Shown: positions 33,154 through 44,323 of the stretch, one piece after another | Position numbering within the stretch: position 1 is the stretch's first letter | How the letters are laid out: each line of letters begins with the position of its first letter | Source of the DNA: Adineta vaga | Lineage: Eukaryota > Rotifera | DNA length: 64,000 nt | Assembly: GCA_021613535.1 (NCBI GenBank) | Contig: CP075493.1 | Coordinates: forward strand, 14,756,001-14,820,000 | Direction: 5' to 3' | Notes under the pieces: model-generated | Databases searched by the model: none | What the model saw: only the letters and a program-made list of their open reading frames with translations | What the model was told of the DNA's origin: nothing | Position numbers and translations under genes: made by a program

Positions 33154-34401
33154 CTATTTATGACTTCCATCCCATCGGCCGTTCGCTGCACAACAATCCT
33201 TGTCACATAATCGATACCATGAATCTTGATCCATTTTATGAGCTTGATTCGTACGAATGAGAAGTTCTTGCTCGGCAGTATATATATAACAATTCATTTC
33301 TTCATGATCTTGAAATACCCAAAAGAGCGGTGCAACAAATCGTACGCGCTGCGCCAGACTATTCCAATCACTTGCAGCTGTATGATCTAATTGAAGCGTT
33401 GTTGAATTCAACATTTTCAACATGACATCACGTGCTTCTGGTAGTGTCAATTTTGTCAAATATGGTGAAAAATCTGATCCATTATGTGTACCTGAAGGTA
33501 TATTCTGTTCGGCCAGGATACGATGTGAACCAACGATAATGTGTACCATAAGTTTAGTAGCAATACTATTAACTAACTCAGGACATTCAGAAGCGTTTTT
33601 ACTTGGCCAAAATCGACACCATGCCAGCGTATAACCAGGAAGAGATGCATTGATATATGGATCTACGTGCGTCTGTTCTGCTAAACCGGCATACATGCTT
33701 TGAATAAGAATGAGTTGATCGCGTTCAGTATATGTTAACGATCCATCTCTTCCAAAATGAGCTTTAAAGAGTGCCCAAAATGCTTTTGCTAAAGGACATT
33801 CACCATCTGCACACACGTTTTTCTGAATAAAGTCCGCTAATCGTGCATCATCTGGTTTTGTTGTCTCGGCACAGAATTCCATCCCATACCGCGAATAGGG
33901 CTGAGCAATATCATTAAAAATCAATCTATTACCGTCACCGAGTGCGATTGCTGTATGTTGAAGAATGTCTTTGAATAATAGTTCAACGACTTTGAACGGA
34001 ATTCGATCGAGAACATTTTGCATCCATTGTGGTAATTTACGAATAACATACGTCCACAATTCGGGTATCGACTGTTGACGAATACTAAATCCGACGGCAT
34101 GTGATGACCACGATGCTAACGATGTCCATGGACCAATAGCAGGAAAACCGGGTGTGCTATCGGGAGCTGTTCGAAACAACTTTTGAAACGAATGACTAAT
34201 ATCTTGATACCAAAGATTGATTGCCCAATTACGTGCAATAATATCGGTCATGTTTAAAATTTCCAACTGTCTCTCATATAGAAGATGAAAACATTCACAC
34301 GATTCTAAAGGAATTCCTGGACAAGCACTAACACGATCATCTGCAAAACCAATGTTTACGATCGTTAGAGTAATAATAGACCAGTTAATCACTAGATGCA
34401 T
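33154..34401 (-). CDS. Secreted protein of unknown function
   Basis: A single minus-strand exon of 415 codons with an N-terminal signal peptide ('MHLVINWSIITLTIVNIGFA', probable cleavage after Ala-20 or nearby). The mature part is Trp- and Cys-containing ('CPGIPLESCEC', 'CADGECP', 'CDKDCCAANGRW') and largely helical. It includes 'IGPWTSLASWSSHAVGFSIR' and 'ALGDGNRLIFNDIAQ', which remind me of uncharacterised bacterial and fungal proteins, but I cannot name the family. There is no membrane anchor besides the signal. Base composition is less AT-rich than the flanks, and the gene is intronless, so foreign origin is possible. Confidence 0.7.
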   Translation of the reverse strand: MHLVINWSIITLTIVNIGFADDRVSACPGIPLESCECFHLLYERQLEILNMTDIIARNWAINLWYQDISHSFQKLFRTAPDSTPGFPAIGPWTSLASWSSHAVGFSIRQQSIPELWTYVIRKLPQWMQNVLDRIPFKVVELLFKDILQHTAIALGDGNRLIFNDIAQPYSRYGMEFCAETTKPDDARLADFIQKNVCADGECPLAKAFWALFKAHFGRDGSLTYTERDQLILIQSMYAGLAEQTHVDPYINASLPGYTLAWCRFWPSKNASECPELVNSIATKLMVHIIVGSHRILAEQNIPSGTHNGSDFSPYLTKLTLPEARDVMLKMLNSTTLQLDHTAASDWNSLAQRVRFVAPLFWVFQDHEEMNCYIYTAEQELLIRTNQAHKMDQDSWYRLCDKDCCAANGRWDGSHK

Positions 34402-35519
34402 TCTATTGGTATCGATAAAAGAAAAATGAATGCAAAACTAGAATGATGTGTTATCTGTTAACGCAATTACCATGTATTTTTCATCACTTGTCCTATATTA
34501 ATCGCACTCAACAGCAGGTGTTAGTTCTCAGATTTACTTCTTTCAAATCGTTAAAAAAAACCAATAAGTAAAAGAGAGAAAGTAGGTTGTTTTAACTTCA
34601 TACACATCCATGTTGCACGTTTATAAAATTATTTTTATAAATGAAGATAAGGACATTTTTTAATTCATTTTTGGTTAATTTTCTAACAAATGTTTCGTAA
34701 TCTGTTGCAGTTATTCAAAGCGATGTCAATAACTGTATTAAAATATCATGATATTTTTGTTGAAAAAAGGGCGTTAGAGTTCTATAAATCGTTAACGTTT
34801 TTTTCATTTCACTATTCCTTGATGATAGTAGAAGTAATGAGGCTCTACAACGTCATTGAGAGTGTGGGTGTGGGTAAGACTATACTCGACATGCTCACTC
34901 ATACCGGCTTGGCATAATACCAGCAAACTATTTGTTTTAAACAATTAGTCATTGATTAAAACTGATCGTAGATTCGAATTGTTCATCTTTTGATAAAGTT
35001 GTATGCAGAAAAAAAATCGCTTTTAATATCCACTTCGTTTTGAATCCATCAGCGAAGTGTGGACGGATGATTCATGTTTTTGAGACTGAACGAGGAAATC
35101 AAGAAAAATAGTGTAAAGAGAAAACCACGTCCATATGAAAATCTTATCGAATATTCTGACATTATGAGATTGTTATTGGTATTTTCTAATAGGTTTGCCA
35201 ATGTTGCAGTTCCATCGAAAATGTAATTCTGGTAATTTTGTTCTAAGATCTTTAAAAGTCATAAGACATACAAAAAGAACTAATGATGGCATTGATAAAG
35301 AGAACTCAACGATCTGTTCACTAATATTTGAACCAAAATTTGAATCATAACACGTTTCCTAATTGCATTGTGAAATATATTTCATTAGTAAGAACAAAAC
35401 GGCTAAATATGCCGAATAAATTTATATAAATAATAATCAAGAAATTGATATAACAAACAATACGAAAGATATAGAAGGCCAAATTATACCAAAATAATAA
35501 GAACTTAAATTCCAATAAA
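34402..35519. other. Intergenic; foldback and possible coding relic
   Basis: A GT-rich foldback lies at 34856-34906. On the minus strand, 35180-35340 reads 'FVCLMTFKDLRTKLPELH', which looks protein-like. It may belong to the decayed gene next to it, but the frame is broken. Confidence 0.35.
34856..34906. repeat. GT-rich foldback element (right arm degraded)
   Basis: Left arm TTGAGAGTGTGGGTGTGGGT; right arm atgctcactcataccgg pairs imperfectly. Confidence 0.55.
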
Positions 35520-37345
35520 CATAACCATAACATAAATTACCATTATAAACAAAACATGCAAAAGCACTAATAATTTGACCAACAATTGTTGGATATGTTG
35601 CATTAATCCAACCTGATGCATATGTTCCACATACAAATCCTTGGCCAGAATTTGGTGGTGATGTTGCTAATTTTGTTTCACCTGGACTTACAAAACGAAC
35701 AAATGTTGGAACATTGAGACTAACATTATTTAAAATAGTTGAATCACAACCTCCAGCTACACCTGCTTTTGTTAAACGTGTTGCATCACTGATTGTCGTA
35801 TAATTATAACATTGTGCAGGTAATAACGCAGTCGTTGTAACTAAAATTAAACAAAATCAAATAAGTTTGTCTATATTTGTTGTTAGTTACGTGGTTTGGT
35901 TGTTGTTGTTGTTAATGATGACGGAGGAAAGGGTGTTGTAGTTGAACGAAATAAAATAGTAGAAGGTATTTGAACAATTGAATATGATGTTGATAATGCT
36001 AATCCAATACGATTATTTTGCATATCAAATATATACTATAAAAACGTCTCATAAAAAAATCTCCAAGAATCCAAATTGGATTTGTATTTGCATCATTTTG
36101 ATTAGTTGATGATATAACAGTATAACAGAAATAATTCGTTGGACCACCAACTATTTGCAAATACATCAAGGGTGTTAAGGTGAATGAAACGCCACTGATG
36201 ATTATTGTTATGTTTGGAAATGCTGACAATGGCTTTCTTTGACAATCAACAGTATACTAAAACTATTAATTGAATTGCAATGTAGAACTTTTACATGTTT
36301 TCTTACCCAACCGAGTGATGAATTGAATGTCGCATCTAAAATTGAATTAATCGTATTTATGTAATTTGAGGGACCAAGAATCGCCGCTGTTGTTCCCGTA
36401 TCTAAAATGGCATTGATCGATGTTACGATTGTTGTTGTTGTTGTTGTTGTTGTTGATTCAATAGTTAAACTAACACTATCAGCAACAAGTTCCCAAAAAC
36501 CTTTGAGACTAACAGTTGCATAAGTGAAACATCCCGTATATTTTGTTGTATCATAACCACCTAAAATTAATTCACCCGTATCGGAACCAGTCGATAATCT
36601 ATTAAATAAAGAAAATAATTTTCAAATACATGGTTAAAACTAAACTTACGGTCCAAACCAAAAGCCAAATAAAGGAAGAGTTAATTGACCAGCTTGAAAC
36701 ATTGCCCATATAACTGGTACTCCACCACCACTTCCAATACTTTGATAATCCATACCTAATAAACCATCACGTACACTTCCATTCATACCAATCGCTGAAT
36801 TAGCAATTGCAAAAGATTGTTTGGAAACAGATATACCAGCAATCTATATAAAAGACAAATAAAATATGAGATATTCTCCTCTGTTTTTTTCTTCGTCTTA
36901 CATTAACTGTATCAATTGCCCATGTTCCATTAACATTGCTTCCATTACCATATTTAAGATTTTTTGATGCCTTACACGTTGATGATAAACTTGGATTGAA
37001 TGTATGATTACCACCTATTATGAACAAAATTGTTAATTAATTAAGATAAATAATTGATTATTTTACCGCAAGAACGACCACATTGTATTCCTGGTATCCA
37101 AAGATCACTTGATCCAGTATCAAAATCGACATAAAATGTTTGACCTGGTGTACCAATTGTAATTGGACCTATCCAATATGTCTAAAGATGAAAATTAATT
37201 TTGAATTTCTTTAAAAATTCGAATTCTTACTCGCCAATATACATCTAACAATGTTTCATTTGCTGTTGTAGGTATAACTGATCATTTACTTCTTGTTGAC
37301 GATGTTGTTGTTATTGTAGTATCATTTCTACTCCGACATTTATGT
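35520..37345 (-). pseudogene. Pepsin-like aspartic protease fused to a D8C (uromodulin-like) domain, broken
   Basis: On the minus strand, exons separated by ~50-nt introns spell an A1-family protease: '[15 protein letters not shown]', the first catalytic '[13 protein letters not shown]', 'FNPSLSSTC', the second catalytic 'LDTGTTAAILGPSNY' and 'ILGDFFMRRFYSIY'. A Thr-rich linker ('PSSLTTTTTTKPR') follows. After another intron there is a Cys-rich domain starting 'CYNYTTISDATRLTKAG' with 'CDSTILNN', 'PTFVRFVSPGETKLA' and 'GFVCGTYASGWIN', the D8C module of uromodulin/GP2. Defects: a TGA within the N-terminal propeptide region near 37278, a 2-nt insertion after 'RRFYSIY' (about 36025), loss of the signal peptide next to a TA microsatellite, and a decayed D8C end. 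The intact ancestor would be secreted. Confidence 0.65.
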
Positions 37346-38168
37346 CTTCCTCCACTACTCAATATATATATATATGTATATGCGTTGACATACAACATCG
37401 AGAGAGGAGATTTTTCCCTTTTTTTCAATTAGAATATTTTTTTCTCGGTATACGCCCATATTTTTGCTATTACAACTGAATCACTTCATCACTGTAATTA
37501 AATAGAAAGAAAGCAGACGATTTTTAATCAAGGTTTTTCTTTTCTAACTAGAAGTTAATTTGCAATCAACATTAACAAAAAATGACGTAATATGGGAGTT
37601 ACCATTGAGAGCAATGATGTGTTTCATTTGGGTAAATAAAAGTAATTAAGTATGTACTTTAAACGCATTTGTCATCTCGAATTTAAAGTGATGTTTGATG
37701 CATATTTTTCTATCAAATTCTTCTAATACGAATAGAAATTATTTTATTAAAAGAAGAAATACAATATAAAACAAAAGATTTCTTATTCATATAAATTGTC
37801 ACTGACTATTGTGATGATTTTTAATGGAAGAAGTCCTAGCACTGATAGCATGACGTTTTTCTTTATTTCTTCTAATCAAGAATCGCCTCTTTTACATACA
37901 AAAACACCCAGCTATGTATGCAACCAGAAGAGTAAAGTGAGATAAGTATATATATATATATCATAAATGAGCGCCATCTAATGAAATGTCTGTTGCTGAA
38001 TGAAGATTTGTTTAATAACCAATGAATGAATTTTGCTCGTTCCATGTTTTGTCTTCTCCGTTTGATCTATTACTCTAATCCAACATTGCTATGTTTGTTG
38101 CCACGCTGTCAAATACATGTCTAGTATAAAACCAGTTTTTTTATGTGAATTCTCAATATGCCAACCGA
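37346..38168. other. Intergenic; microsatellite and P450 upstream region
   Basis: TA-rich microsatellites at about 37362-37382 and 37946-37962. A 'tataaaa' at about 38124 sits some 45 nt before the P450 ATG. No gene was seen. Confidence 0.4.
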
Positions 38169-39713
38169 ATGCTACTCATAATTATCTCTCTAATTATTAC
38201 ATTTATTTTTCTTATTTATTGGAAATTAATTCGTCGACAAAAATGTTTGTATAACACATATCGTGAACAAGGTATTTCATGTGAACCATTCAAACCATTA
38301 GTAGGTCAATTACTTGACTTTCGTCATGCCTCTGACAATGATACAATTGTAAATTATCGAATGAAATTAATTGAAAAACATGGTTATGTTTATGGAATTG
38401 GTTTAGGACCATCGATAACTTTAATGATCATGGACGCTGATATGCTTGCTGATATATTTGGTCGAACACATGCTCAAGATTATCGAAAACCAAGTGGAAT
38501 GGATAAATATTTTAAACCATTGATTGGTATACATAATTTATTAGTTAGTGAAGGAGAAGAACATACACGTGCACGAAAAATGTTAAATCCAGCTTTTCAT
38601 TATGTTAAATTACAATCGATGACTAATATTATGATTGATCAAACAAAAAAATCTATTGATGAACTTTTATTACTATCCAATGATAATCAATATCTTGATT
38701 TAGATACTCAATTGAATAATATCACTTTAACAATCATTGCATCAAGTGCATTTGGTAAAGATTTTCAATCAATATCAAATTCCAAACATATTCTACGTGA
38801 ATCAATTAGTCAATTATTGACAATTCTGGAATATCGAGCAATGCGTATGATTGATGATATACCTTTGATTGGTCAATTACCATTTTGGGGTAAAAATACT
38901 TTAAACAAATGTTCAGGAGATATTTCAAATTTTGTTGATCAAATTATTTCTGATCGTCGACATGAAAAATCAACAAGTCTTTCATCTGATGAAGATTTAC
39001 TTGATCTTCTTCTTTCAACAGTTGATAATGAAGGAAAACCATTTGATAATCAAGAAATTAAAGATCAAGCTTTAACATTTGTTCTTGCTGGTCATGAAAC
39101 AACAGGAAGTTTAATGACATGGACTATGTATGTTTTAATGACAAATGAAAAAGTTTTTGAAGCATGTCGAGAAGAAATTGATCAAATACTTCCTAATGGT
39201 ACTGAACTTACACATGAAAATCTCAATGAATTAGTTATTTGTGAAGCTGTTCTTCAAGAAACACTCCGTCTTTATCCACCAGCATCATTTATCGCACGAG
39301 AATGTATTCATGAACATTATATAGGAAAAGAAGGACAACGTCAAATACGTATTCCTGTTGGAGCAAGAATAATGGTTAGTTTACAAGTTCTTCATCAAAG
39401 AGAAGAATATTGGTCTCGACCAAATGAATTTGATTATACGCGATGGATGCGTGATCCTATTACGGGATTAAAACCAAAATTATCTCATCCATTTTGTTAT
39501 TTACCATTTGCAGCTGGACCACGGAATTGTATTGGGCAAAGTTTTGCTTTACTTGAAGCAAAAGTAATCTTAGCAATGCTTATTCAACGATGCAATTTCG
39601 AAATAGAACCAGGTCAAAAAATTGTACCTGTTGTTCGACTTGCTATGCGGTCGAAATATGGATTAAGAGCAAAGGTTACTAAACGCCCTTCTAATCAACA
39701 CCGCGACGTCTAA
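38169..39713 (+). CDS. Cytochrome P450 monooxygenase
   Basis: An intronless gene. The ATG at 38169 gives 514 residues; an in-frame GTG lies 24 nt upstream. An N-terminal anchor ('MLLIIISLIITFIFLIYWKL') followed by basic residues indicates ER membrane insertion. The I-helix 'AGHETTG' (oxygen activation), K-helix 'ETLR' (E-x-x-R), 'FDYTRW' near the P-E-R-F position, and heme loop 'FAAGPRNCIG' with axial Cys at about residue 454 are all canonical. Overall layout fits the CYP3/CYP4-like animal microsomal clans; subfamily and substrate cannot be assigned. It needs NADPH-P450 reductase. No breaks were seen. Near-uniform A/T third positions match the host background. Confidence 0.92.
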   Translation: MLLIIISLIITFIFLIYWKLIRRQKCLYNTYREQGISCEPFKPLVGQLLDFRHASDNDTIVNYRMKLIEKHGYVYGIGLGPSITLMIMDADMLADIFGRTHAQDYRKPSGMDKYFKPLIGIHNLLVSEGEEHTRARKMLNPAFHYVKLQSMTNIMIDQTKKSIDELLLLSNDNQYLDLDTQLNNITLTIIASSAFGKDFQSISNSKHILRESISQLLTILEYRAMRMIDDIPLIGQLPFWGKNTLNKCSGDISNFVDQIISDRRHEKSTSLSSDEDLLDLLLSTVDNEGKPFDNQEIKDQALTFVLAGHETTGSLMTWTMYVLMTNEKVFEACREEIDQILPNGTELTHENLNELVICEAVLQETLRLYPPASFIARECIHEHYIGKEGQRQIRIPVGARIMVSLQVLHQREEYWSRPNEFDYTRWMRDPITGLKPKLSHPFCYLPFAAGPRNCIGQSFALLEAKVILAMLIQRCNFEIEPGQKIVPVVRLAMRSKYGLRAKVTKRPSNQHRDV

Positions 39714-39896
39714 ATACATTTGAAAGACAGGATTTCGACTTTATTCTTTTTGAAATTACTAAGATTACAATAAAATCAAAATTTTCTCTGGAAGCATTTT
39801 TTCCCTTTACATCATACAAAATATTGCGTAATCACATATTATTTATTCAATCATATAAATCATATTTTCACCGTTGTATTAAAATAAGTAAAAGAG

Positions 39897-40511
39897 ATGT
39901 CTTAAAGTTCTTCATTAATTGATCAATATGAATATATGAATGAAAATGAGATAAATCAATATATAAAATGTATAATTTGTATTCAACCATATCAATTTCC
40001 AGTAAGTTTACCTTGTCGACATACATTTTGTGAAGTTTGTATTAAAAAATGGATACAAACACAATCATCGTGTCCAATTTATCGTTTATCATGTGGTACA
40101 ACTCCTGTGCTAAGACAATTAACAAATGCAAAGATTTATTATCAACTCAATAATTTGCGTGTTTGATGTCTACGATGTAAAATGGATGGAATTCGACGAG
40201 ATCGTTTCGCAAATCATTTTCAACGATGTTCAAGAGGTCATTTTACAAATTGGTGGTATTGGAAAAGAAAATCGAATCATCAATCTCAACGAATACATTC
40301 AACAACAACAACACCAGTTGATCATTCCATTGAAACGGGAAATACAAATGATGAATTGATAGATATTTATCAGGAAAATCAACTACAATCAACAAATTCA
40401 CATGCGAATGTTACTCAAATACCAAACGATACATTTTTATTTAATGTAGCTGTTTTAATGTTTGCTAGTCTCGGTTTTATTATTTGGAAAAATTTAATTC
40501 ATTCTTCATAA
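39897..40511 (+). pseudogene. RING-finger membrane protein with two in-frame stops and a lost zinc ligand
   Basis: One frame from ATG 39897 to the TAA ending at 40511 encodes about 204 codons, interrupted by TAA at codon 3 (39903-39905) and TGA at 40164-40166. It keeps a RING start ('CIICIQPYQFPVSLPCRHTF', then 'CEVCIKKW') but ends 'CPIY', where the expected final Cys is Tyr. A Cys/His segment follows the second stop ('CLRCKMDGIRRDRFANHFQR'), like a TRAF-type finger, and a C-terminal hydrophobic anchor ('FLFNVAVLMFASLGFIIW') ends the gene. The intact parent would be a tail-anchored E3 ubiquitin ligase. Three independent lesions support pseudogene status. An ATG after the first stop (39936) could still start a short peptide. 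Confidence 0.65.
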
Positions 40512-41920
40512 GTGAAAATAATACTTTATTTTAATAAATATTTTAATTTTAATACTAAGAAAAAAGTTATCACAATTTCTTAAGTCAAAATCCAGAAAGC
40601 AAGGAGTGATGATACGAATGATTTTATTCTTGAGGGTGAGTGTGGGTGAGGTAAAGTTGGGACTGGTCCAATCGGTTAAAATATTTCTAAACCGGCAGAA
40701 TTGTCGGGCGTCTTAAGACGCTCCCTATTTTCTGTGTTTGTAAATAGGTCTACATCATTTATCGGAATAATAGTAACTATCTCTCTATATTTGTCGATAT
40801 ATAAAATTTTATACCAAACGAGTATAGAACGTTTATTTACGAAAATAGAAGTCCTGCAATCGATTCTTGACTATTAACGCAAGATTTTCCATTTGATTCT
40901 ACAAAGTATTTTATACTCTTCTATAAACCATAGTTATTAATTGAATGAGATGTTTAAAAAATATCACTGGGATCAAGTGAAAGCTTAATATCTAGTGGAA
41001 AGCAGCCTTTACAATATAAAATAAATAGTTTCTAAAATAAAACTGTTATTATGGCAATAAAGAACTTAAACGTACAGTTTTACATAAATCATACAAAAAA
41101 TGGTGTATGTAAAAGGATAAAATTTATTTTCTAACTGAAACCCGAGGGGGGAATACGTCAATAAAAAAAATTGTATCAGACCGAGGGTGTGGGTGTGGAA
41201 TGAAAGAGAATACAATAAGGACTATTCTCACCCACACTCTCATCCACCTTCAGGTTGACTTTTATTATATCTTCGTTATACCATTAAAGATGTTCAAGAG
41301 AGAATTTCAAAAAACTGTTCGCCAATATCAAACAAATTAACGAGGTTTTCTGCATTCAAGTCGATAAATGCAATAGTAAACTAATAAATGATTACATATT
41401 TTAACTATCTAAACAGTTGAATTGAAAACTTACTTTTGTGTGCGATTTTGTCATTTTATTTTACTATTCGGACAAATTTCGTTATATAATATCTTCTTAT
41501 TCATATTTATTGGTTAATACATAACTGCAAAAAAGATCTATCGACTACGCTCTTCTCTACCAATTGATGAAAATCAATGTGAAAAGTTTGTTGTTTGTTG
41601 TTTGTTGTTTGTTGAAAATTCATTTTTTCCCACTAAACGAACGACAATCAAAGAAGCAAGAACAAAATCGGTGGAAAATACCTTTGGATTAAACCATGAC
41701 AAGTTCACTCTTGTCCACAGAACAGAAATGTGATTTCGTTTCTCTTACTTTTCAGCATGACTCACGCGCAACGCAGAAGTGATCGGTATTGATACAGCGT
41801 CAAAATCAACAAAAAAAATCGGTTGTTTATTTAGTGGAAAGGGAAATTCGGTTACACAACAATAGCAATGGCATGAATTGCATAACTCTCTTAAACAAGG
41901 GAAAAATCGATGAGATGACG
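40512..41920. other. Gene-poor region with GT-rich repeats
   Basis: A half arm at 40629-40650, a perfect GCGTCTTAAGACGC palindrome near 40709-40722, a foldback at 41183-41254 and a (GTTT/GTTG)n simple repeat at about 41588-41613. No gene was recognised. Confidence 0.4.
41183..41254. repeat. GT-rich foldback element
   Basis: Left arm GAGGGTGTGGGTGTGGAATG; right arm reverse-complements to GGTGGATGAGAGTGTGGGTG. Spacer about 25 nt. Confidence 0.65.
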
Positions 41921-41921
41921 C

Positions 41922-41930
41922 CTATATAAG
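41922..41930 (+). promoter_or_regulatory. TATA box of the AIG1-like GTPase gene
   Basis: CTATATAAG lies about 80 nt before the ATG at 42003 with no intervening ATG, a strong core-promoter match in a gene that is otherwise compact and intronless. Confidence 0.55.
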
Positions 41931-42002
41931 AGGACAACAAACTCAGATCTTTCATTGCGAACACAAAAAAACACACTTTTATCAGAAGAGTAACAAAAAA
42001 CA

Positions 42003-42923
42003 ATGTCAAATAACAATGGTCTAATCATCCTGGGAAATACGGGATCTGGCAAATCTTTCATTGGAAATCTTATTCTTGGACAGGATTTCTTCCAACACGA
42101 ATGTAGTGCTTCCTCCGTAACGCATGTAACTGAATTTCAAGACTTCCGAGAAGGATCAAAACATTTTTCGATCTTCAACATTCCTGGCCTCATCGAAGAC
42201 AATCAGGCGGCCGTCGATCAGAATAAAGTCGAAATTCACAAGGCCTTCGAAATGCGACCTATTTCAATTGTCGCTTTTGTATTCAATGGTGGTGCTGGCG
42301 GTCGAATCAAGGAAGAAGACATAGTTGCATTCGAAGCCATCAACAAGGCCTACTCATTCGAGTCCAAGAGTTTGCTCCTAATAGTGAATGATCTGCCATC
42401 GAATCGACCACCACAATACGAAGGAGAGACAACAGTTAAGTTACAGAATCTTCTCAATCTTCCAGATGTCAAAGTGTGCTTTCTCGATCGAATCGATACC
42501 AACAACCAACAAAATCGGCAGGTTTTGCGTCGGAAATTACTGAAAGCTGTCCTAGACCGTATTTCTAAGGTCCATCGAAAGCAACGCGAGATTCAACTCC
42601 GACTCGATCAACTGAAAGAGATGAAAGCAGAATGGAAACGTAAACAAAGTCAGCTTGAAAGTAGTATTACGAATCTTCAAGATCAAGTATCGAGAGCACA
42701 GAATCGCTATGATGACCTACAAAGACAGTTTAACAATTTACAAGAAACTAGACGTGAACCTCTAACGACATACTCCGGTCCAAATAACTATGTGGTACCA
42801 GTACCGATCTATTACCCACCTCCAGCATCCGCGTGGGGAAATACACCAATACTGCCAATGAACCATCCTGGTGCAACGGCGCAAGCAGATCGAATCTGGA
42901 GCAGACTTCAGAATGGAAATTAA
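42003..42923 (+). CDS. AIG1/GIMAP-like GTPase with coiled coil
   Basis: A single exon of 306 codons. The P-loop 'ILGNTGSGKSFIGNLILG' starts at residue 8 and has the G-x-T-G-x-G-K-S form of the AIG1/GIMAP (IAN) family. 'FNIPGLIED' serves as the D-x-P-G-like switch II site, 'AFVFNGGAGGRIKEED' matches the family's hydrophobic-strand segment, and 'LLIVNDLPS' may be the guanine-specificity loop. Residues about 195-245 are a Lys/Glu/Gln-rich coiled coil, and the C-terminus is Pro-rich ('VVPVPIYYPPPASAWGN'). AIG1 proteins in plants, molluscs and vertebrates are linked to immunity and cell survival; the role here is inferred. Base composition is less AT-rich than neighbours. A TATA box precedes it. 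Confidence 0.8.
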   Translation: MSNNNGLIILGNTGSGKSFIGNLILGQDFFQHECSASSVTHVTEFQDFREGSKHFSIFNIPGLIEDNQAAVDQNKVEIHKAFEMRPISIVAFVFNGGAGGRIKEEDIVAFEAINKAYSFESKSLLLIVNDLPSNRPPQYEGETTVKLQNLLNLPDVKVCFLDRIDTNNQQNRQVLRRKLLKAVLDRISKVHRKQREIQLRLDQLKEMKAEWKRKQSQLESSITNLQDQVSRAQNRYDDLQRQFNNLQETRREPLTTYSGPNNYVVPVPIYYPPPASAWGNTPILPMNHPGATAQADRIWSRLQNGN

Positions 42924-43167
42924 ACACCGCAATCACTTCGATGTAACAAACGACTATAGCTCTTAATCTTGAGTTTTAATTTTGCAAACTGAATAACAAA
43001 ATCATATGTGATAAAAATTCTTGAAATGTGAATTAGAAACTTTCTTATTATTTTCTTCAGCATCTAATAAATACAAACAAGAAGCTAACTCATATTTTTC
43101 ATAAAAATGTTCATTTCATCAGTCGTGACAGATAGTGTTCATACTAGAGATATATGGTTCATGATGG

Positions 43168-43220
43168 TTGTAGGTGATGATTAAGAGTATAGCCACACAT
43201 GCACACACCGACACCCTCAA
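43168..43220. repeat. GT-rich foldback element, subfamily with 'agagtatagccacac' core
   Basis: The right arm reverse-complements to TTGAGGGTGTCGGTGTGTGC. The internal block gatgattaagagtatagccac is shared with the copy at 48347, showing common descent. Confidence 0.65.
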
Positions 43221-44040
43221 ATCATTTCGACTTACAGTGAAAGAATTTGATTAACTCCATATACCATCTGAGAACTGTTAAAATCAAGATACAAACTTTG
43301 TTTACTGAATAGATCTGAATATCTTAGAGAAAATACGAATAACGTTCTCGAATGTCTATTGAATCTAAAGAATACTCAGTTAAGATTAATAACAAAAGAA
43401 AACTTTTCATCTGAAATAAATCATGCCTATTTTGTATTGTGTGCCATTTTTGTTACTCTTTGTCCTAAACATTCAACAAACATAGCAATTTATAAATAAT
43501 GATTCCAATATACGGTAAAACAAAAGAGAGAAATCTTAGATAAATAGTATGCATTATACTCATTGATTTTACATAACAGATTAATCGAAGATTATCAAAA
43601 TATTTTATTAGATCCATTCATATAAAAAAAATCGATCGTGATTATAGAACATATATAAGTTTCATGACTATTTATTATTACCATACTTTTTTATTATGCA
43701 CTACATACTTTATCCATCTGCATGAATTTATAAACAAAAGCAAATGCGTATTCTTCTCATCAAACAAAACTTCAGAAAAAATGCTTCTCTTCTTCAACTT
43801 ATGGACTACTTTGATGACAGAGAGAAGAGAAGCAATTTCTTTCATTTAACCTTAATATACATATTTATATATACAGAAAGAATAAAAAAAAGTTCTCTAT
43901 TATAGGACGGCGCGTCTTCTAATATGTCCTGGATTTTAATCATCTCGATGACATTTCAAACTGTTGAATAGGAAATAATTACGTTTTGTTATAAATCAAT
44001 ACTATGAAAATTTACTTTACATAGTTTCAACATATTTGAT

Positions 44041-44091
44041 CTTGAGGGTGTGGATGTGGATAATACACTTCTCTCCACACCACATCCTCAA
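44041..44091. repeat. GT-rich foldback element, best-preserved copy
   Basis: Left arm TTGAGGGTGTGGATGTGGA pairs with a right arm that reverse-complements to TTGAGGATGTGGTGTGGA; spacer about 13 nt. Confidence 0.75.
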
Positions 44092-44323
44092 TTCATTTCT
44101 AATTGATTAGATATATAAATAATCGCAAAATTTATAAAATTACTTCAAGTAGTATATAGACAACGTAAAGAAACCTTCGTTAACCACATGTTCCCTTCGC
44201 TATAATAAGTCATGATCTTAACGTATCGTATGAATAATATAGTTCTTTTTTCTTTGAAGAACGTAACGATAATGTGAAAAGAATTCATTAGTTTTTAGCA
44301 TAAGACTATATACGTGGTTGATA

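Larger units (their letters stand above)
42924..44323. other. Gene-poor region with two foldbacks
   Basis: Repeats at 43168-43220 and 44041-44091. The 61-codon frame at 43664 has no domain. Confidence 0.4.

Noticed and set aside
38145-38168. GTG start for the P450
   Set aside because: Eukaryotic initiation at GTG is unlikely. ATG at 38169 directly precedes the membrane anchor.
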